A stretch of DNA of 64,000 nucleotides from JACCTI01 sp038237435 (GCA_038237435.1 JBBRYT010000001.1:186001-250000); one strand, 5' to 3'; counted from the first letter of the stretch, positions 52,469-63,645 are shown. Made by a program: numbers and translations. Notes: generated by a model not told the origin, from the sequence alone.

Positions 52469-54007
52469 GTGAAGGTCAACGGCACAGTTCAAAAGCGGCG
52501 ACGCCGTTCCATCATTTCCTTCGAAATGGTCCGGCTCAATCGCGCAGTGGCCGAACCACTTCATCAACAGCTCTATCGCCAGATTCGCGACCAACTCGAG
52601 CGTGGCAGTTTTGAAGCGAGTGTTTCGCGCCTGCCCTCCTCGCGCGCGCTCGCGCGCGATCTCGGAATTTCCCGGCTGACCGTCAATCTTGCTTTCGCGA
52701 AATTGCACGACGAAGGCTATCTGCAATCACGCAAAGGTTCCGGCACGTTCGTGGCGGAGCGTTTGCCGAAAAGTTTCCTGAACGCAACGGCCCTGCCGAT
52801 CGCCAGCGAAATTGCACGACCTACGCCCGTAGCCAGGCGCGTGCTGGAGATGCACGATCCACGCTCCTCGCGCCAACTTGATTACGGCACAGCCGGTCCA
52901 CCGAACGTTTCTTTTTCACCCGGTCTGCCCGCGGTCGATGAATTCCCTATCGCCATTTGGGAACGCTTGCGTTCGCAGGTTTTGGCAAGACGTGGCACGC
53001 ATTTGCTCAACTACGCTTCGAGTCGCGGCGATTTGAGTTTGCGCAAAGCGATCGCGACTTACCTGTGCGATTCGCGCGGCGCGCGTTGCCACGCGGAACA
53101 AATCGTCGTCGTCGCAGGAATGCAGCACGCGATGTTTGTGGCGACGCTCGCGCTGGTCAACGCAGGCGAGGCAGTTTGGATTGAAGATCCGGGATATCAT
53201 CAGGCGCGGCGTGTTTTTGTTTTTTCCGGCGCGAAAGTGGTCCCGCGTCCGCTCGACCGCGATGGCATGATCATCGGGCCCGCGACTAAACGCACCGCGC
53301 CCAAACTCATTTACCTCACGCCTTCGCATCAGTTTCCTCTCGGCATCACCATGAGTCTGCAGCGCCGCATCGCCATGATCGATTTTGCGCGCAAGTTCGA
53401 CAGCTACATTTTGGAAGACGATTACAACGCCGAGTTTCGTTTCGACGGACCGCCGCTGCCGTGTCTGCAGGGCTTGGATAATGCGCGCCGCGTCATTTAC
53501 GCCGGCACGATGAGCAAAATTCTCGTCCCCTCCATTCGGCTTGGTTACCTGCTCCTGCCGGAACAAATTGTCGATTCGGTCGTGAAAGTGCGCGCGGTCA
53601 TGGACCAGCATTCGCCTTCGATCGATCAAGCGACATTGGCTCGTTTTATTACCGAGGGATTTTTCCTCAGCCACGTGCAGCGCATTCGCAAAATTTACGC
53701 AGATCGCCGCGCTTATTTCATCGAGCAGTTCGACAAATACCTTGGCAAAATTTTCCGACTCGAAGTTTCGCCGGCCGGATTGCATTTCGTCGCCTGGCTG
53801 CGCGATGCAAATGACTTCGACGCCTTTGCCCGCACGCGCGAGGAAACTGATATTCGGCCTTCACCGCTTACGTTCTTCTCCATCGAAGCACAGCTACCGC
53901 CGGCCTTCGTTTTTGGTTTTGCTGCGTGGACCCGCGCGCAAACGCGCGAAGGATTAGCGAAGCTGGCTGCCAGCTTCGTCCGACAGAAATCAAAAAGCAC
54001 TCGTTAG
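52469..54007 (+). CDS. MocR/PdxR-type regulator (GntR HTH plus aminotransferase domain)
   Basis: 512 residues from a GTG; an ATG at 52526 (MVRLNRAVAEPLHQQLYRQI) is an equally family-like start. The winged HTH includes ASVSRLPSSRALARDLGISRLTVNLAFAKLHDEGYL. The aminotransferase domain includes FSPGLPAVDEFP, VVAGMQHAMFVATLALV, VWIEDPGYHQARRVF, TPSHQFPLGITMS, LEDDYNAEFRFDG and the Lys in YAGTMSKILVPSIRLGYL. PdxR-like members control vitamin B6 or amine metabolism. It ends ACT CGT TAG in an exact 11-mer. Confidence 0.9.
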   Translation: MKVNGTVQKRRRRSIISFEMVRLNRAVAEPLHQQLYRQIRDQLERGSFEASVSRLPSSRALARDLGISRLTVNLAFAKLHDEGYLQSRKGSGTFVAERLPKSFLNATALPIASEIARPTPVARRVLEMHDPRSSRQLDYGTAGPPNVSFSPGLPAVDEFPIAIWERLRSQVLARRGTHLLNYASSRGDLSLRKAIATYLCDSRGARCHAEQIVVVAGMQHAMFVATLALVNAGEAVWIEDPGYHQARRVFVFSGAKVVPRPLDRDGMIIGPATKRTAPKLIYLTPSHQFPLGITMSLQRRIAMIDFARKFDSYILEDDYNAEFRFDGPPLPCLQGLDNARRVIYAGTMSKILVPSIRLGYLLLPEQIVDSVVKVRAVMDQHSPSIDQATLARFITEGFFLSHVQRIRKIYADRRAYFIEQFDKYLGKIFRLEVSPAGLHFVAWLRDANDFDAFARTREETDIRPSPLTFFSIEAQLPPAFVFGFAAWTRAQTREGLAKLAASFVRQKSKSTR

Positions 54008-54027
54008 GCGAGCTCTACCTAACGAGT
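53999..54027. repeat. Inverted pair of 11-mers shared by two convergent stop codons
   Basis: ACTCGTTAGG (53999-54008) and CCTAACGAGT (54018-54027) are a perfect 10-bp inverted repeat with a 9-nt loop. The left arm ends the MocR gene (CGT TAG, 54002-54007). The right arm ends the APC gene on the other strand (CGT TAG, 54024-54019). As RNA it would fold into a hairpin and could terminate both transcripts, though no T-run follows. Confidence 0.8.
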
Positions 54028-55524
54028 CAGATCTATCCCCTTCGGCATTTCCGGTGGCGGAGCGTTGATGCGGCTGTGACTCTTGCCGTAGCCAAAATAA
54101 AAGATGAAACCGATGAGCAGCCAAACGATGAGCCGCATCCAGTTCGTCCAGCCGAGTCCATAGATCATCGCGCCGCAAACGACGATGCCGAGGGTTGAAA
54201 CCACCGGCACCAGTGGCACACGGAATCCTCGTTCCAAATCGGGCCGACGCCGGCGAATGATCCAAACCCCAGCGCAAACCAGAATGAAGGCGAAGAGCGT
54301 TCCGATGCTGGTCATTTCCCCGGAGACATCTGCCGGCACAAAGGCGGCGAAGAGACCGGTGAAGACGAAAAAGAGCATGTTCGATTTGTGAGGTGTGCGG
54401 TAACGCGGATGCACTTCGGAAAAAATCGGCGGCACAAGCCCATCGCGGCTCATGGAAAAGAAAACGCGCGATTGCCCGAGCAGCATGACGAGAATGACCG
54501 AGGAAAAGCCGGCGAGAATAGCGACCGTGACTAACCTGGATAACCACTCATAGCCGGTCATGTATTTGGTAATGGCAAAGGCGACCGAAGCTTCACGGCC
54601 GGCCTCGCGGAAATCCGCTACGGTAGCAACACCACTTAGGACATACGAAAAAAGGACATAAAGAATCGTGCAAAAAACAAGGGATCCTAGGATGCCGATA
54701 GGCATGTCGCGTTTCGGGTTCTTGGCCTCCTGCGCCGCGGTTGAGACGGCATCGAAGCCGATATAAGCAAAGAAAACCACGCCGGCCGCGCCGAGGATAC
54801 CCATGATACCTCCATAGGCATGAGTAATACCTTGTGGCGTGGTGTAAGTGGTCGGCGCCGGAATCATAGGTGTGTGGTTGGCCGGATTAATGAACTGCCA
54901 GCCGATACCTATGAATAGAAGAACGATAGTTACTTTAAGGATAACGATAAGGCCGTTAACAAAGGCCGACTCCTTTGTGCCGCGGATGAGCAGCATAGTT
55001 AAGAGCAGTAAGATGAACACCGCAGGGGCGTTCAGGATGCCATGCACGCCAGCGGGATCATGTTCGAAAGGCGAATGGGTCCATTGGTATGGCAGATCCA
55101 GGTTAAACCAACTGAGCACGCGATTCGCGTACTCACTCCAGGCGATCGAGACGGTCGATGCCGCGACCGCATATTCGAGAATCAAATCCCAGCCGATGAT
55201 CCACGCGACCAGTTCACCCATCGTGGCGTAGGAATAGGTATACGCGCTGCCCGCGACCGGAATCATGGAAGCGAATTCCGCATAACAAAGACCCGCGAAG
55301 GCGCAGCCCACGCCCGCGACGATAAACGCGAGCACCACCGATGGACCCGCGCGGTCGGCGATCGCCGCCGCCGTGCGCACAAACAGACCCGCGCCAATGA
55401 TTCCGCCAATGCCGAGCGCGATGAGGTTCCACGCTCCGAGCGAACGTTTCAGGCTGTGTTCGCCGACGTCTGCCGCTTCGGCCATCAGTTTATCGATCGA
55501 TTTCTTCGCGAATAAATTTGACAT
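54019..55524 (-). CDS. APC-family amino acid permease (cationic amino-acid transporter type)
   Basis: 501 residues, about twelve to thirteen helices. CAT/YfnA-like features: LKRSLGAWNLIALGIGGIIGAGLFV, GLCYAEFASMIPVAGSAYTYSYAT, GVVFFAYIGFDAVSTAAQEAKNPKRDMPIGI and VFFSMSRDGLVPPIFSEVHPRYRTPH. It imports amino acids with H+; the substrate is not certain. Another APC gene follows upstream on the same strand. It ends ACT CGT TAG within the inverted 11-mer pair. Confidence 0.9.
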   Translation of the reverse strand: MSNLFAKKSIDKLMAEAADVGEHSLKRSLGAWNLIALGIGGIIGAGLFVRTAAAIADRAGPSVVLAFIVAGVGCAFAGLCYAEFASMIPVAGSAYTYSYATMGELVAWIIGWDLILEYAVAASTVSIAWSEYANRVLSWFNLDLPYQWTHSPFEHDPAGVHGILNAPAVFILLLLTMLLIRGTKESAFVNGLIVILKVTIVLLFIGIGWQFINPANHTPMIPAPTTYTTPQGITHAYGGIMGILGAAGVVFFAYIGFDAVSTAAQEAKNPKRDMPIGILGSLVFCTILYVLFSYVLSGVATVADFREAGREASVAFAITKYMTGYEWLSRLVTVAILAGFSSVILVMLLGQSRVFFSMSRDGLVPPIFSEVHPRYRTPHKSNMLFFVFTGLFAAFVPADVSGEMTSIGTLFAFILVCAGVWIIRRRRPDLERGFRVPLVPVVSTLGIVVCGAMIYGLGWTNWMRLIVWLLIGFIFYFGYGKSHSRINAPPPEMPKGIDLTR

Positions 55525-55575
55525 GGGTTCGTTGTGTTTTTGAGGTGAGTCTTAAAATAGATTCGGCCTAACAAG

Positions 55576-57063
<1,488 letters not shown>

Positions 57064-57130
57064 CTTGTTTTGTGGCGCGCAGAGTTAATCACTTGTTCCC
57101 GCGCGAAAGCCAGCATGTTATTATCGGCAA

Positions 57131-58078
57131 GTGTATCGCATCGCCTCGGTTCTTTTCCTAAGCATCGCGGCCGCATCAGCGGACGCCGCGCAAATTACCG
57201 AGGCGCGCGCTTCCCAATTTCAAACTCTCGCCCTGGAGCGCTCGCAGCAAAACGACCTGCTCGTGCGCGCGTTTATTAATGGCCGACCGGCTTTGCTCTG
57301 TGTGGACACCGGCGCACCGATGAGCGCGATCGCGGCCGACCGCGTGCGCTATTTTGGCCTAACGACACCTCGCGGAACTTCAGAGATGCCCTCGCGCGTG
57401 CCCTTCAACGGCGGCCAGTACAACCTCGCTATCGCGCATAGTCTGCAACTGGGTTCGTTGAATTTGGTCGATGAACCGCTGGTCGCGCTCGACCTGCACA
57501 ACGCGTCGCATGCCGCGCGACTCATGGGCGAGCACGCCGTCGATGGCGTGATCGGCGCCGATATTTTGTTTCCGACCAAAGCGGTCCTGGATTGCAGTGC
57601 GCAAATGCTGACGATGAAAATGAATCCGGCGGTGCGCGGCGTCGCGCCCGGCGTCGATTACACCGGCTTCCGCAGCATTCCGATTCATGTCACCGGCAAT
57701 AATCTTTACGTCGATGGGAATTTTAATGGCCGCCGCGGCAAACTTATGATCGATACCGGCGCATTCGGCACGCTTTTACATCGCCGTTTTGTGAGCGCCA
57801 TGAAAATCCCGCTGCGCAAAACGGATTTCAATTCTTCCGGAGTTAACTTCACGTCCGGCGCGGTGCAGCGGGCGACGATCGATCGCTTTTCGCTCGGCAC
57901 GGTCGAGATGCGCAGCAAAGTTGTGGGCGTGGCCAATCTCGAGGGATTATTCCACGCCGCTTTGCTCGAGGGGAAGATGCCAGTCGCGGGATTGCTCGGG
58001 GCCGATATTCTGGCGTTGCACAACGGCATCATCGATTTCGGCACGCGCACGCTTTATTTAAAAGAGCGCTCTCTTTAA
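57131..58078 (+). CDS. Retropepsin-like aspartic protease family protein, exported
   Basis: 315 residues from a GTG, with a signal peptide (YRIASVLFLSIAAASADA). Two retropepsin-like lobes each carry an Asp-Thr-Gly: LLCVDTGAPMSAI near residue 60 and LMIDTGAFGTLLHRRF near 200; each lobe also has its hydrophobic-Gly partner (VDGVIGADIL, VAGLLGADIL). This is a tandem pepsin-type arrangement in one chain, as in bacterial PF13650-type proteins. Substrate unknown; likely periplasmic. Confidence 0.82.
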   Translation: MYRIASVLFLSIAAASADAAQITEARASQFQTLALERSQQNDLLVRAFINGRPALLCVDTGAPMSAIAADRVRYFGLTTPRGTSEMPSRVPFNGGQYNLAIAHSLQLGSLNLVDEPLVALDLHNASHAARLMGEHAVDGVIGADILFPTKAVLDCSAQMLTMKMNPAVRGVAPGVDYTGFRSIPIHVTGNNLYVDGNFNGRRGKLMIDTGAFGTLLHRRFVSAMKIPLRKTDFNSSGVNFTSGAVQRATIDRFSLGTVEMRSKVVGVANLEGLFHAALLEGKMPVAGLLGADILALHNGIIDFGTRTLYLKERSL

Positions 58079-58182
58079 GAACGCCTTCGATTCCAGGGTT
58101 GTTACTGGAATAATTTAATCGACAGCGGTGCAAACGCCGCTTCACGATTCCAGTCTTCTAAACTTCTTTTGGAGGTTCTCTT

Positions 58183-59664
58183 ATGGCTGATGAAGCTTCT
58201 CCCTGTGCACCGCTGGTCGATTGCCAAAATTTAGCCGGCACTGTTCTCGTTAGGCGCACCATCTACGGTCCGTCACTGATTGACGATCCGCGCCCGCTCG
58301 CTTTCGGCGAGTTCTCGCTCAACGGCGGCGCGATCCGTCCGTATATCGATCTCATCTACGAAACGCGCTGGATTCCGAAAGGTCTTTGTCGCGGTCCGGT
58401 CGCGTCGGTCATGTCCCTCGCGCCGACCGAGTCAGTCACGACCGGCGTGCGCACGGAACATCGCGATAGCTTCACGCAAATGATGACCGACTCCGCGGAG
58501 AGTTCGTCGGTTCATACGCACACGCGTCATCAATTAACCGAGTCGTCGGGTCAGGCGGCGAGCGGCGGCGGGGCGGGTGGAATCGGCGGAATGCTCGGCG
58601 GAATTGCCGGCGCACTTGGCGGCGCTAGGAACACGATCGGCGGTATTGCTGGCGCAGTTTTCGGCGTGGAAAAGGATCTCGCGGGTGCGGTGTTGGATCT
58701 CAGCCCAATTTTTGCCGGGCGGCTCGGTTCGTTTTTGGAAGATCTCGGTTCCGTCGCGGGTGATATTGTCGGCGCAGTCGTCGGCGCGCCGGTCGCGCTG
58801 GCAGGCGCGGCCGCGGGTGCGGTGAGCGGTTTAGTCAACGGCGCGATCAGCGCGGTTGGTGGCGGCGGTCACGGGCCGGCGTTGGCCGACACACAACAAC
58901 GCATCGATGAAATAACCGACTCGATGGAGCACCGCGAGAGTCAGAGTCATGTGCGGCAGGTCGTCGTTTCCAGTTCGAACACGAGCGAAGAATTTATCAC
59001 GCGCACATTTTCAAATCCGTATCGCGATCGCTCCTTGCAACTTCGCTTTATGCCGATCTATCGACATTTCGAAGTGGTGACGACGATTCGTTCTGGCATT
59101 CCCGGTCTGGCGATGGTCGCGGGAAAAATCAGCAACGCTTTGCAAAACGTGCGGCAAAGTTTTCTTTCGCAATCATTCGCCGCAGCTCCGGTTCAACCCT
59201 CGCCAAACGCGTCCACAACTCCATCGGCTTCACGCATGGTCAGCACCGCCACACTGACGCGCATCGCGCTCGGTTCCGCGCAGGTTAATCACGACGATCA
59301 GGATGTGCGACGGCCGATGGCGGATCTGCTCGTGCGCAATTCCCATTCTGCCGAACGCGAAAAAGGCGCGCGCGTCGAAGATGGTTTGCGCTGGAGCGCC
59401 GCGCAGGCGCGCGATAATATTTTGCATGTGCCCGTGGCCGATGCGGAGACAGCGACTAAGGCCTGGCATCTCAATGATCAAGCGGCGCGGCAATTCGGCA
59501 AAGCCATCTCGATTTTAGCGAAAGACAAGCTGGTGCAGTTCGCGCCGAAAATTACTACCCGCCAGATTCATTTGTTCGCCGGCACGCATGTCGAAGCAGT
59601 GCCAGGCGATTGCACGTTGCCCGATATTGTGACTGATGCGCTGAGCCAGCCGGAACCGGCGTAA
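58183..59664 (+). CDS. Unknown protein with Gly/Ala-rich central region
   Basis: 493 residues from an ATG with a strong Shine-Dalgarno (GGAGG at 58171-58175, 7 nt spacing), one of the best in the window. No signal peptide. Residues about 125-230 are Gly/Ala-rich with small hydrophobic residues (GGIGGMLGGIAGALGG, AGDIVGAVVGAPVALAGAAAGAV), like glycine-zipper segments that insert in membranes. The flanks are soluble (LRFMPIYRHFEVVTTI; LRWSAAQARDNILHVPVADAETATKAWHL). I recognise no family. A one-mismatch 11-mer (58245-58255) encodes VLVRR. Confidence 0.7.
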   Translation: MADEASPCAPLVDCQNLAGTVLVRRTIYGPSLIDDPRPLAFGEFSLNGGAIRPYIDLIYETRWIPKGLCRGPVASVMSLAPTESVTTGVRTEHRDSFTQMMTDSAESSSVHTHTRHQLTESSGQAASGGGAGGIGGMLGGIAGALGGARNTIGGIAGAVFGVEKDLAGAVLDLSPIFAGRLGSFLEDLGSVAGDIVGAVVGAPVALAGAAAGAVSGLVNGAISAVGGGGHGPALADTQQRIDEITDSMEHRESQSHVRQVVVSSSNTSEEFITRTFSNPYRDRSLQLRFMPIYRHFEVVTTIRSGIPGLAMVAGKISNALQNVRQSFLSQSFAAAPVQPSPNASTTPSASRMVSTATLTRIALGSAQVNHDDQDVRRPMADLLVRNSHSAEREKGARVEDGLRWSAAQARDNILHVPVADAETATKAWHLNDQAARQFGKAISILAKDKLVQFAPKITTRQIHLFAGTHVEAVPGDCTLPDIVTDALSQPEPA

Positions 59665-59690
59665 GCACTACTGCTCGTTAGGCAAGTACA

Positions 59691-59812
59691 GTCATCCCGA
59701 GCCCGCGGAGACGGCGAGGGATCTCGCAACTGGTGTTTGACGCCCGAACGACGTGCGTGTTTTCGACTTCGTTGTGGGATCCTTCGGCGCGCTTCGCCAG
59801 CCTCAGGATGAC
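59691..59812. repeat. REP/MITE-like intergenic inverted repeat
   Basis: GTCATCCCGAG (59691-59701) and CTCAGGATGAC (59802-59812) are near-perfect inverted ends (one mismatch) of a 122-bp element. Inside are GAGGGATCTCGC and GGGATCCTTCGGCGCGCTTCGCC, typical of short palindromic elements repeated between genes in many soil-bacterial genomes. It carries no coding potential. A one-mismatch 11-mer (59673-59683) lies just to its left. Confidence 0.55.
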
Positions 59813-59887
59813 ACGCTCGTGGGGTGCACGACGATTCGTTAGACCTTCCTTACTTGATCGTTGCAGACATCTTCTTGAGATTGGCGG

Positions 59888-62800
59888 ATGCTCTTCACCC
59901 GCTCACTTCTTTCTGCGCTGGTCCTTTTTTCGGTCTCACTAGTGCATGCCGCTGATCCGTCGCCGATGCCGTCATCGTGGCCTGCGATTGATCAGAAACT
60001 TTTCGGCGGAATGAAATGGCGCCAGGTCGGTCCGTTTCGGGGCGGACGCGCGCTGGCGATTGAAGGTGTTCCGGGCGAACCCAACACTTATTATTTCGGC
60101 GCCGTCGCGGGCGGAGTTTGGAAAACAATCGATGGCGGCGCGAATTGGTTTCCGATTTTTGACAAGGAAGCGATCTCGTCCATCGGCGCGATCGCGGTCG
60201 CGCCCTCCGATCACAACATTGTTTACGTCGGCACGGGTGAGTACGCGATGCGCGGAAACGTCACTTACGGAACCGGAATGTATAAGTCGTTAGACGCGGG
60301 CAAGACCTGGAAGAACATCGGCTTAAAGGACAGCCGACAGATTGGCGCGCTGGTGGTCGATCCGAAAAATGCCGACATCGTTTTGGTCGCAGCCTTCGGT
60401 CACGCCTTCGGACCAAATCAGGAGCGTGGAATTTTTCGGACAACCGACGGCGGCAAGACGTGGACGAAGACTCTCTACAAGGATGAGAACACCGGAGCGA
60501 TCGATCTCGCCATGGATTCACATAATCCAAATGTGATCTTCGCCGCCATGTGGCAGGCGCGCCGGCAGCCGTGGAACTTTTCCAGCGGCGGACCGGGCAG
60601 CGGTTTGTATCGCTCGGAAGATAGCGGCGTGACTTGGAAACAACTGCAAGGAAACGGATTGCCGGAGGAAATGCTCGGGCGCATCGGCATCAGCGTTTCT
60701 GGCGCGGATTCGAATCGCATTTACGCGAGTATCGAAGCGAAAGAAAAAGGCGGCATCTATCGCTCGGAAGATGGCGGAGAAAAATGGACGCGCGTGAATG
60801 AAGACGGCCGTTTTCGCCAGCGCGCCTGGTATTTCAGCAAAATCTACGCAGATCCGAAATCGCCTGACACCGTTTACGTCTTAAACACCGGCGCGTTTCG
60901 TTCCGTCGATGGCGGCAAAACATTCTCGCTGTTGCCGGCGCGTCACGGAGATCACCACGGGCTTTGGATTGATCCGGAAAATCCGCTGCGTCTCGGCAAC
61001 GCCAGCGATGGCGGCGCGATCATTTCGATGGACGGCGGCAAAACCTGGACGACGCAACAAAATCAGCCGACCGCGCAGTTTTATCACGTCGCGGTCGATA
61101 ATGCCTTTCCGTATCACATCTACGGCGCGCAGCAGGACAACTCGAATGTCTGCATCGCGAGCCGCACCGACACCGGGATCATCGGGCCACAGGATTGGTA
61201 TCCGGCCGGTGGCGGCGAATGCGGTTTCGTCATTCCCGATCCGCGCGATTGGCACATCATCTATTCGAACAACGAAGGCTTCATCTCGCGCTACGACAAG
61301 ACGCGCGAGCAATACCAGGATCTCAGCGTTGTGCCACTGGATAACTCCGGACACGGCGCGTCCGATGTTATCCATCGGTTCCAATGGGTCGCACCGCTCA
61401 TTCTTTCGCCGCACAATCCGGACACGATTTACACTGCGGCCGAAGCAGTTTTTCGATCGGCTGATAGCGGCAAAAGCTGGACGCAGATCAGTCAGGACCT
61501 GACCCGCAACGACAAATCCAAACAGCAACCGAGCGGTGGTCCTATTCAACTCGACATCACGTCAGTCGAGTACTACGACACGATTTTCGCGCTCGCGGAA
61601 TCGCCAAAACAAAAGGGAATGATCTGGGCGGGCACCGATGATGGCCTCGTCCACCTTACGACCGATGACGGCGCGCATTGGGCCAACGTTTCGCCGAAGA
61701 TGCCGGAGTGGAGCGCGGTCGATTTGATCGACGCCTCGCCGCATGATGCGAACACCGCCTACGTCGCAGTCGATCGTCACCGTCTCGATGACATCAAGCC
61801 TTACATCTACAAAACAAGCGACGCGGGCAAAACCTGGAGCGCGATCACGAATGGAATTCCGGAAGGCGCGGTTGTGCGCGCGGTCCGGGAAGATCCGGCG
61901 AAGCGCGGCTTGCTTTACGCCGGCACGGAGCTCGGCGTCTTCTTCTCGTTAGACGACGGTGCGCATTGGCAACCGCTGCAATTAAATCTGCCGGTCTCAC
62001 CCGTGCACGATCTTGTCGTTAAAGACGATGATCTCGTCGTCGCGACGCATGGTCGCTCGTTTTGGGTGCTCGATAATTTGACCCCGTTGCGTCAGCTGAA
62101 CGCACAATCCGCGCAAGCCGATGTGATCTTGTATCAGCCGCAGACTGCGCTGCTCCTGAATTACCCGACTGAGTTCGATAAGAGGCAGCCGGTCGGAGAA
62201 AATCCGCCGCCGGGCGCGATGATCGATTACTACCTCAAGAGCGCGCCCAAAGATGAAGCGACCCTCGATATCCTCGACGCAAAAGGACAACTCGTTAGGC
62301 ATATTTCCAGTAAGGAGAAAAAGGACAACGACCAACCGCCGGAATGGCCCGACCGGGTCGAATCAGCCAAGACAATCCCCGTTGCCGAAGGAATGAACCG
62401 TTTCCCCTGGGATCTGCGGTATGAAGATCCGATTAAAACCCCCGGCGCGTTTTATTCCGGCGAAGGACCGCGCGGACCGAAAGTTCTGCCGGGGGACTAT
62501 CAGGTGAAGCTAACCGTCGCCGGCAAATCGCAGACGGCACCGCTGCACATTGTGATGGATCCGCGAATCAAAGACACGGACGCCGCCCTGCAAAAACAAT
62601 TCGAGCTCGGCATGCAGGTGCGCGACCGCATTTCGCAACTACACCGGGCGATCAACGAAATTCGCGATGTGAAAACGCAGATCAAATCGTTGCACACCAG
62701 GTTCGAAAACGAACCACGCGCGAAATCCGTTTTCGATACGGCCGATGATTTGAACAAGAAGATGTCGACGGTCGAAGAGCAGCTCATTCAGGTGAACATG

Positions 62801-63061
62801 AAGAGTTCGGAAGGAAATCTCGTTTTCCCGAACATGCTGAACGAGCGCTTCGATTCGTTTAGTCATGTCATCGACGGCGCGAACGCCGCGCCGACCCAGC
62901 CGCAACTGGATGTCTTCAAAATGCTGAGCGACAAGCTCGACGAGCAGCTAACAAAATGGACGCAGTTGAAGAAAGATGATCTGCCGAAAGTGGGCGACGC
63001 GATCAAGCAACTCGACCTACCGGCGCTGACCGTGAGTCAGAAAAGCGACGCCGCGAAATAG
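59888..63061 (+). CDS. VPS10/sortilin-type Asp-box (BNR) repeat exported protein
   Basis: 1057 residues with a signal peptide (LFTRSLLSALVLFSVSLVHA). Residues about 40-740 form Asp-box beta-propeller repeats of the type S-x-D-x-G-x-T-W: KTIDGGANW, KSLDAGKTW, RTTDGGKTW, RSEDSGVTW, RSEDGGEKW, RSVDGGKTF, SMDGGKTW, RSADSGKSW, KTSDAGKTW. The C-terminal part has a beta domain (GDYQVKLTV) and a helical coiled region (about 890-1050). Related proteins are common in Acidobacteria and Verrucomicrobia; no activity is established. An exact 11-mer (62290-62300) encodes LVRH. Confidence 0.85.
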   Translation: MLFTRSLLSALVLFSVSLVHAADPSPMPSSWPAIDQKLFGGMKWRQVGPFRGGRALAIEGVPGEPNTYYFGAVAGGVWKTIDGGANWFPIFDKEAISSIGAIAVAPSDHNIVYVGTGEYAMRGNVTYGTGMYKSLDAGKTWKNIGLKDSRQIGALVVDPKNADIVLVAAFGHAFGPNQERGIFRTTDGGKTWTKTLYKDENTGAIDLAMDSHNPNVIFAAMWQARRQPWNFSSGGPGSGLYRSEDSGVTWKQLQGNGLPEEMLGRIGISVSGADSNRIYASIEAKEKGGIYRSEDGGEKWTRVNEDGRFRQRAWYFSKIYADPKSPDTVYVLNTGAFRSVDGGKTFSLLPARHGDHHGLWIDPENPLRLGNASDGGAIISMDGGKTWTTQQNQPTAQFYHVAVDNAFPYHIYGAQQDNSNVCIASRTDTGIIGPQDWYPAGGGECGFVIPDPRDWHIIYSNNEGFISRYDKTREQYQDLSVVPLDNSGHGASDVIHRFQWVAPLILSPHNPDTIYTAAEAVFRSADSGKSWTQISQDLTRNDKSKQQPSGGPIQLDITSVEYYDTIFALAESPKQKGMIWAGTDDGLVHLTTDDGAHWANVSPKMPEWSAVDLIDASPHDANTAYVAVDRHRLDDIKPYIYKTSDAGKTWSAITNGIPEGAVVRAVREDPAKRGLLYAGTELGVFFSLDDGAHWQPLQLNLPVSPVHDLVVKDDDLVVATHGRSFWVLDNLTPLRQLNAQSAQADVILYQPQTALLLNYPTEFDKRQPVGENPPPGAMIDYYLKSAPKDEATLDILDAKGQLVRHISSKEKKDNDQPPEWPDRVESAKTIPVAEGMNRFPWDLRYEDPIKTPGAFYSGEGPRGPKVLPGDYQVKLTVAGKSQTAPLHIVMDPRIKDTDAALQKQFELGMQVRDRISQLHRAINEIRDVKTQIKSLHTRFENEPRAKSVFDTADDLNKKMSTVEEQLIQVNMKSSEGNLVFPNMLNERFDSFSHVIDGANAAPTQPQLDVFKMLSDKLDEQLTKWTQLKKDDLPKVGDAIKQLDLPALTVSQKSDAAK

Positions 63062-63067
63062 CAGGGC

Positions 63068-63580
63068 TTACTTTTTCGGTGACGGTTTTACGGAAGGCGC
63101 CGTCGCGGGCGATGCGACTGGACCTGCTGGCGTCGCGGCCGGCGCGGTCACGCCGACTGCTTGATCGGCCGGAGTCAGCGGTTGCGCGTTTGATGCTTCG
63201 GCCGGCGCGTTCTCGCCCGGCGTCGGATTTGTCACCGTGTTCGGTGGCCCAACCGCACCGGCAGGTTTAGGCGATCCATCGGGCACGGAAGGCGCCGCAC
63301 TATCTTTCATCAGTTGCTGGCGCAACCCGCTCGTCGCGACCGTGCGATGCGCATAAAGCACCGAAAGCAAAAAGGTCAGCGCGAAAAACAAACCAGCCAG
63401 CCAACCGGTAAATTTCACCAGAACATTCGTGGTCTGCGCGCCGAAAAGATTATCCGTCATTCCACCGCCAAAAGCCGCGCCGAGGCCTTCGCTTTTCGGG
63501 CGTTGCATGAGGATGACCAGAATCATGAGCAACGCGACCAGCACGAAAATTCCCAGAATGATATTGAGCAAAATCTGCAT
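63068..63580 (-). CDS. secG: Preprotein translocase subunit SecG
   Basis: 170 residues from the ATG at 63580. SecG features: first helix LLNIILGIFVLVALLMILVILMQRPKSEGLGAAFGGG (Gln-Arg/Lys turn, Gly-rich loop), TDNLFGAQTTNVLVKFTGWLAGLFFALTFLLSVLY as second helix. The 80-residue Ala/Pro/Thr-rich tail is longer than in E. coli SecG (110 aa). A longer in-frame extension upstream is rejected because it would overlap mtnA and lacks SecG features. SecG assists SecYE in secretion. Divergent from mtnA. Confidence 0.9.
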   Translation of the reverse strand: MQILLNIILGIFVLVALLMILVILMQRPKSEGLGAAFGGGMTDNLFGAQTTNVLVKFTGWLAGLFFALTFLLSVLYAHRTVATSGLRQQLMKDSAAPSVPDGSPKPAGAVGPPNTVTNPTPGENAPAEASNAQPLTPADQAVGVTAPAATPAGPVASPATAPSVKPSPKK

Positions 63581-63645
63581 GAGAGGACGGGCAATATGGC
63601 GAAACTCGCCCGCTTGTAAACGACGGGTTACACTCGCCTCTTTCC

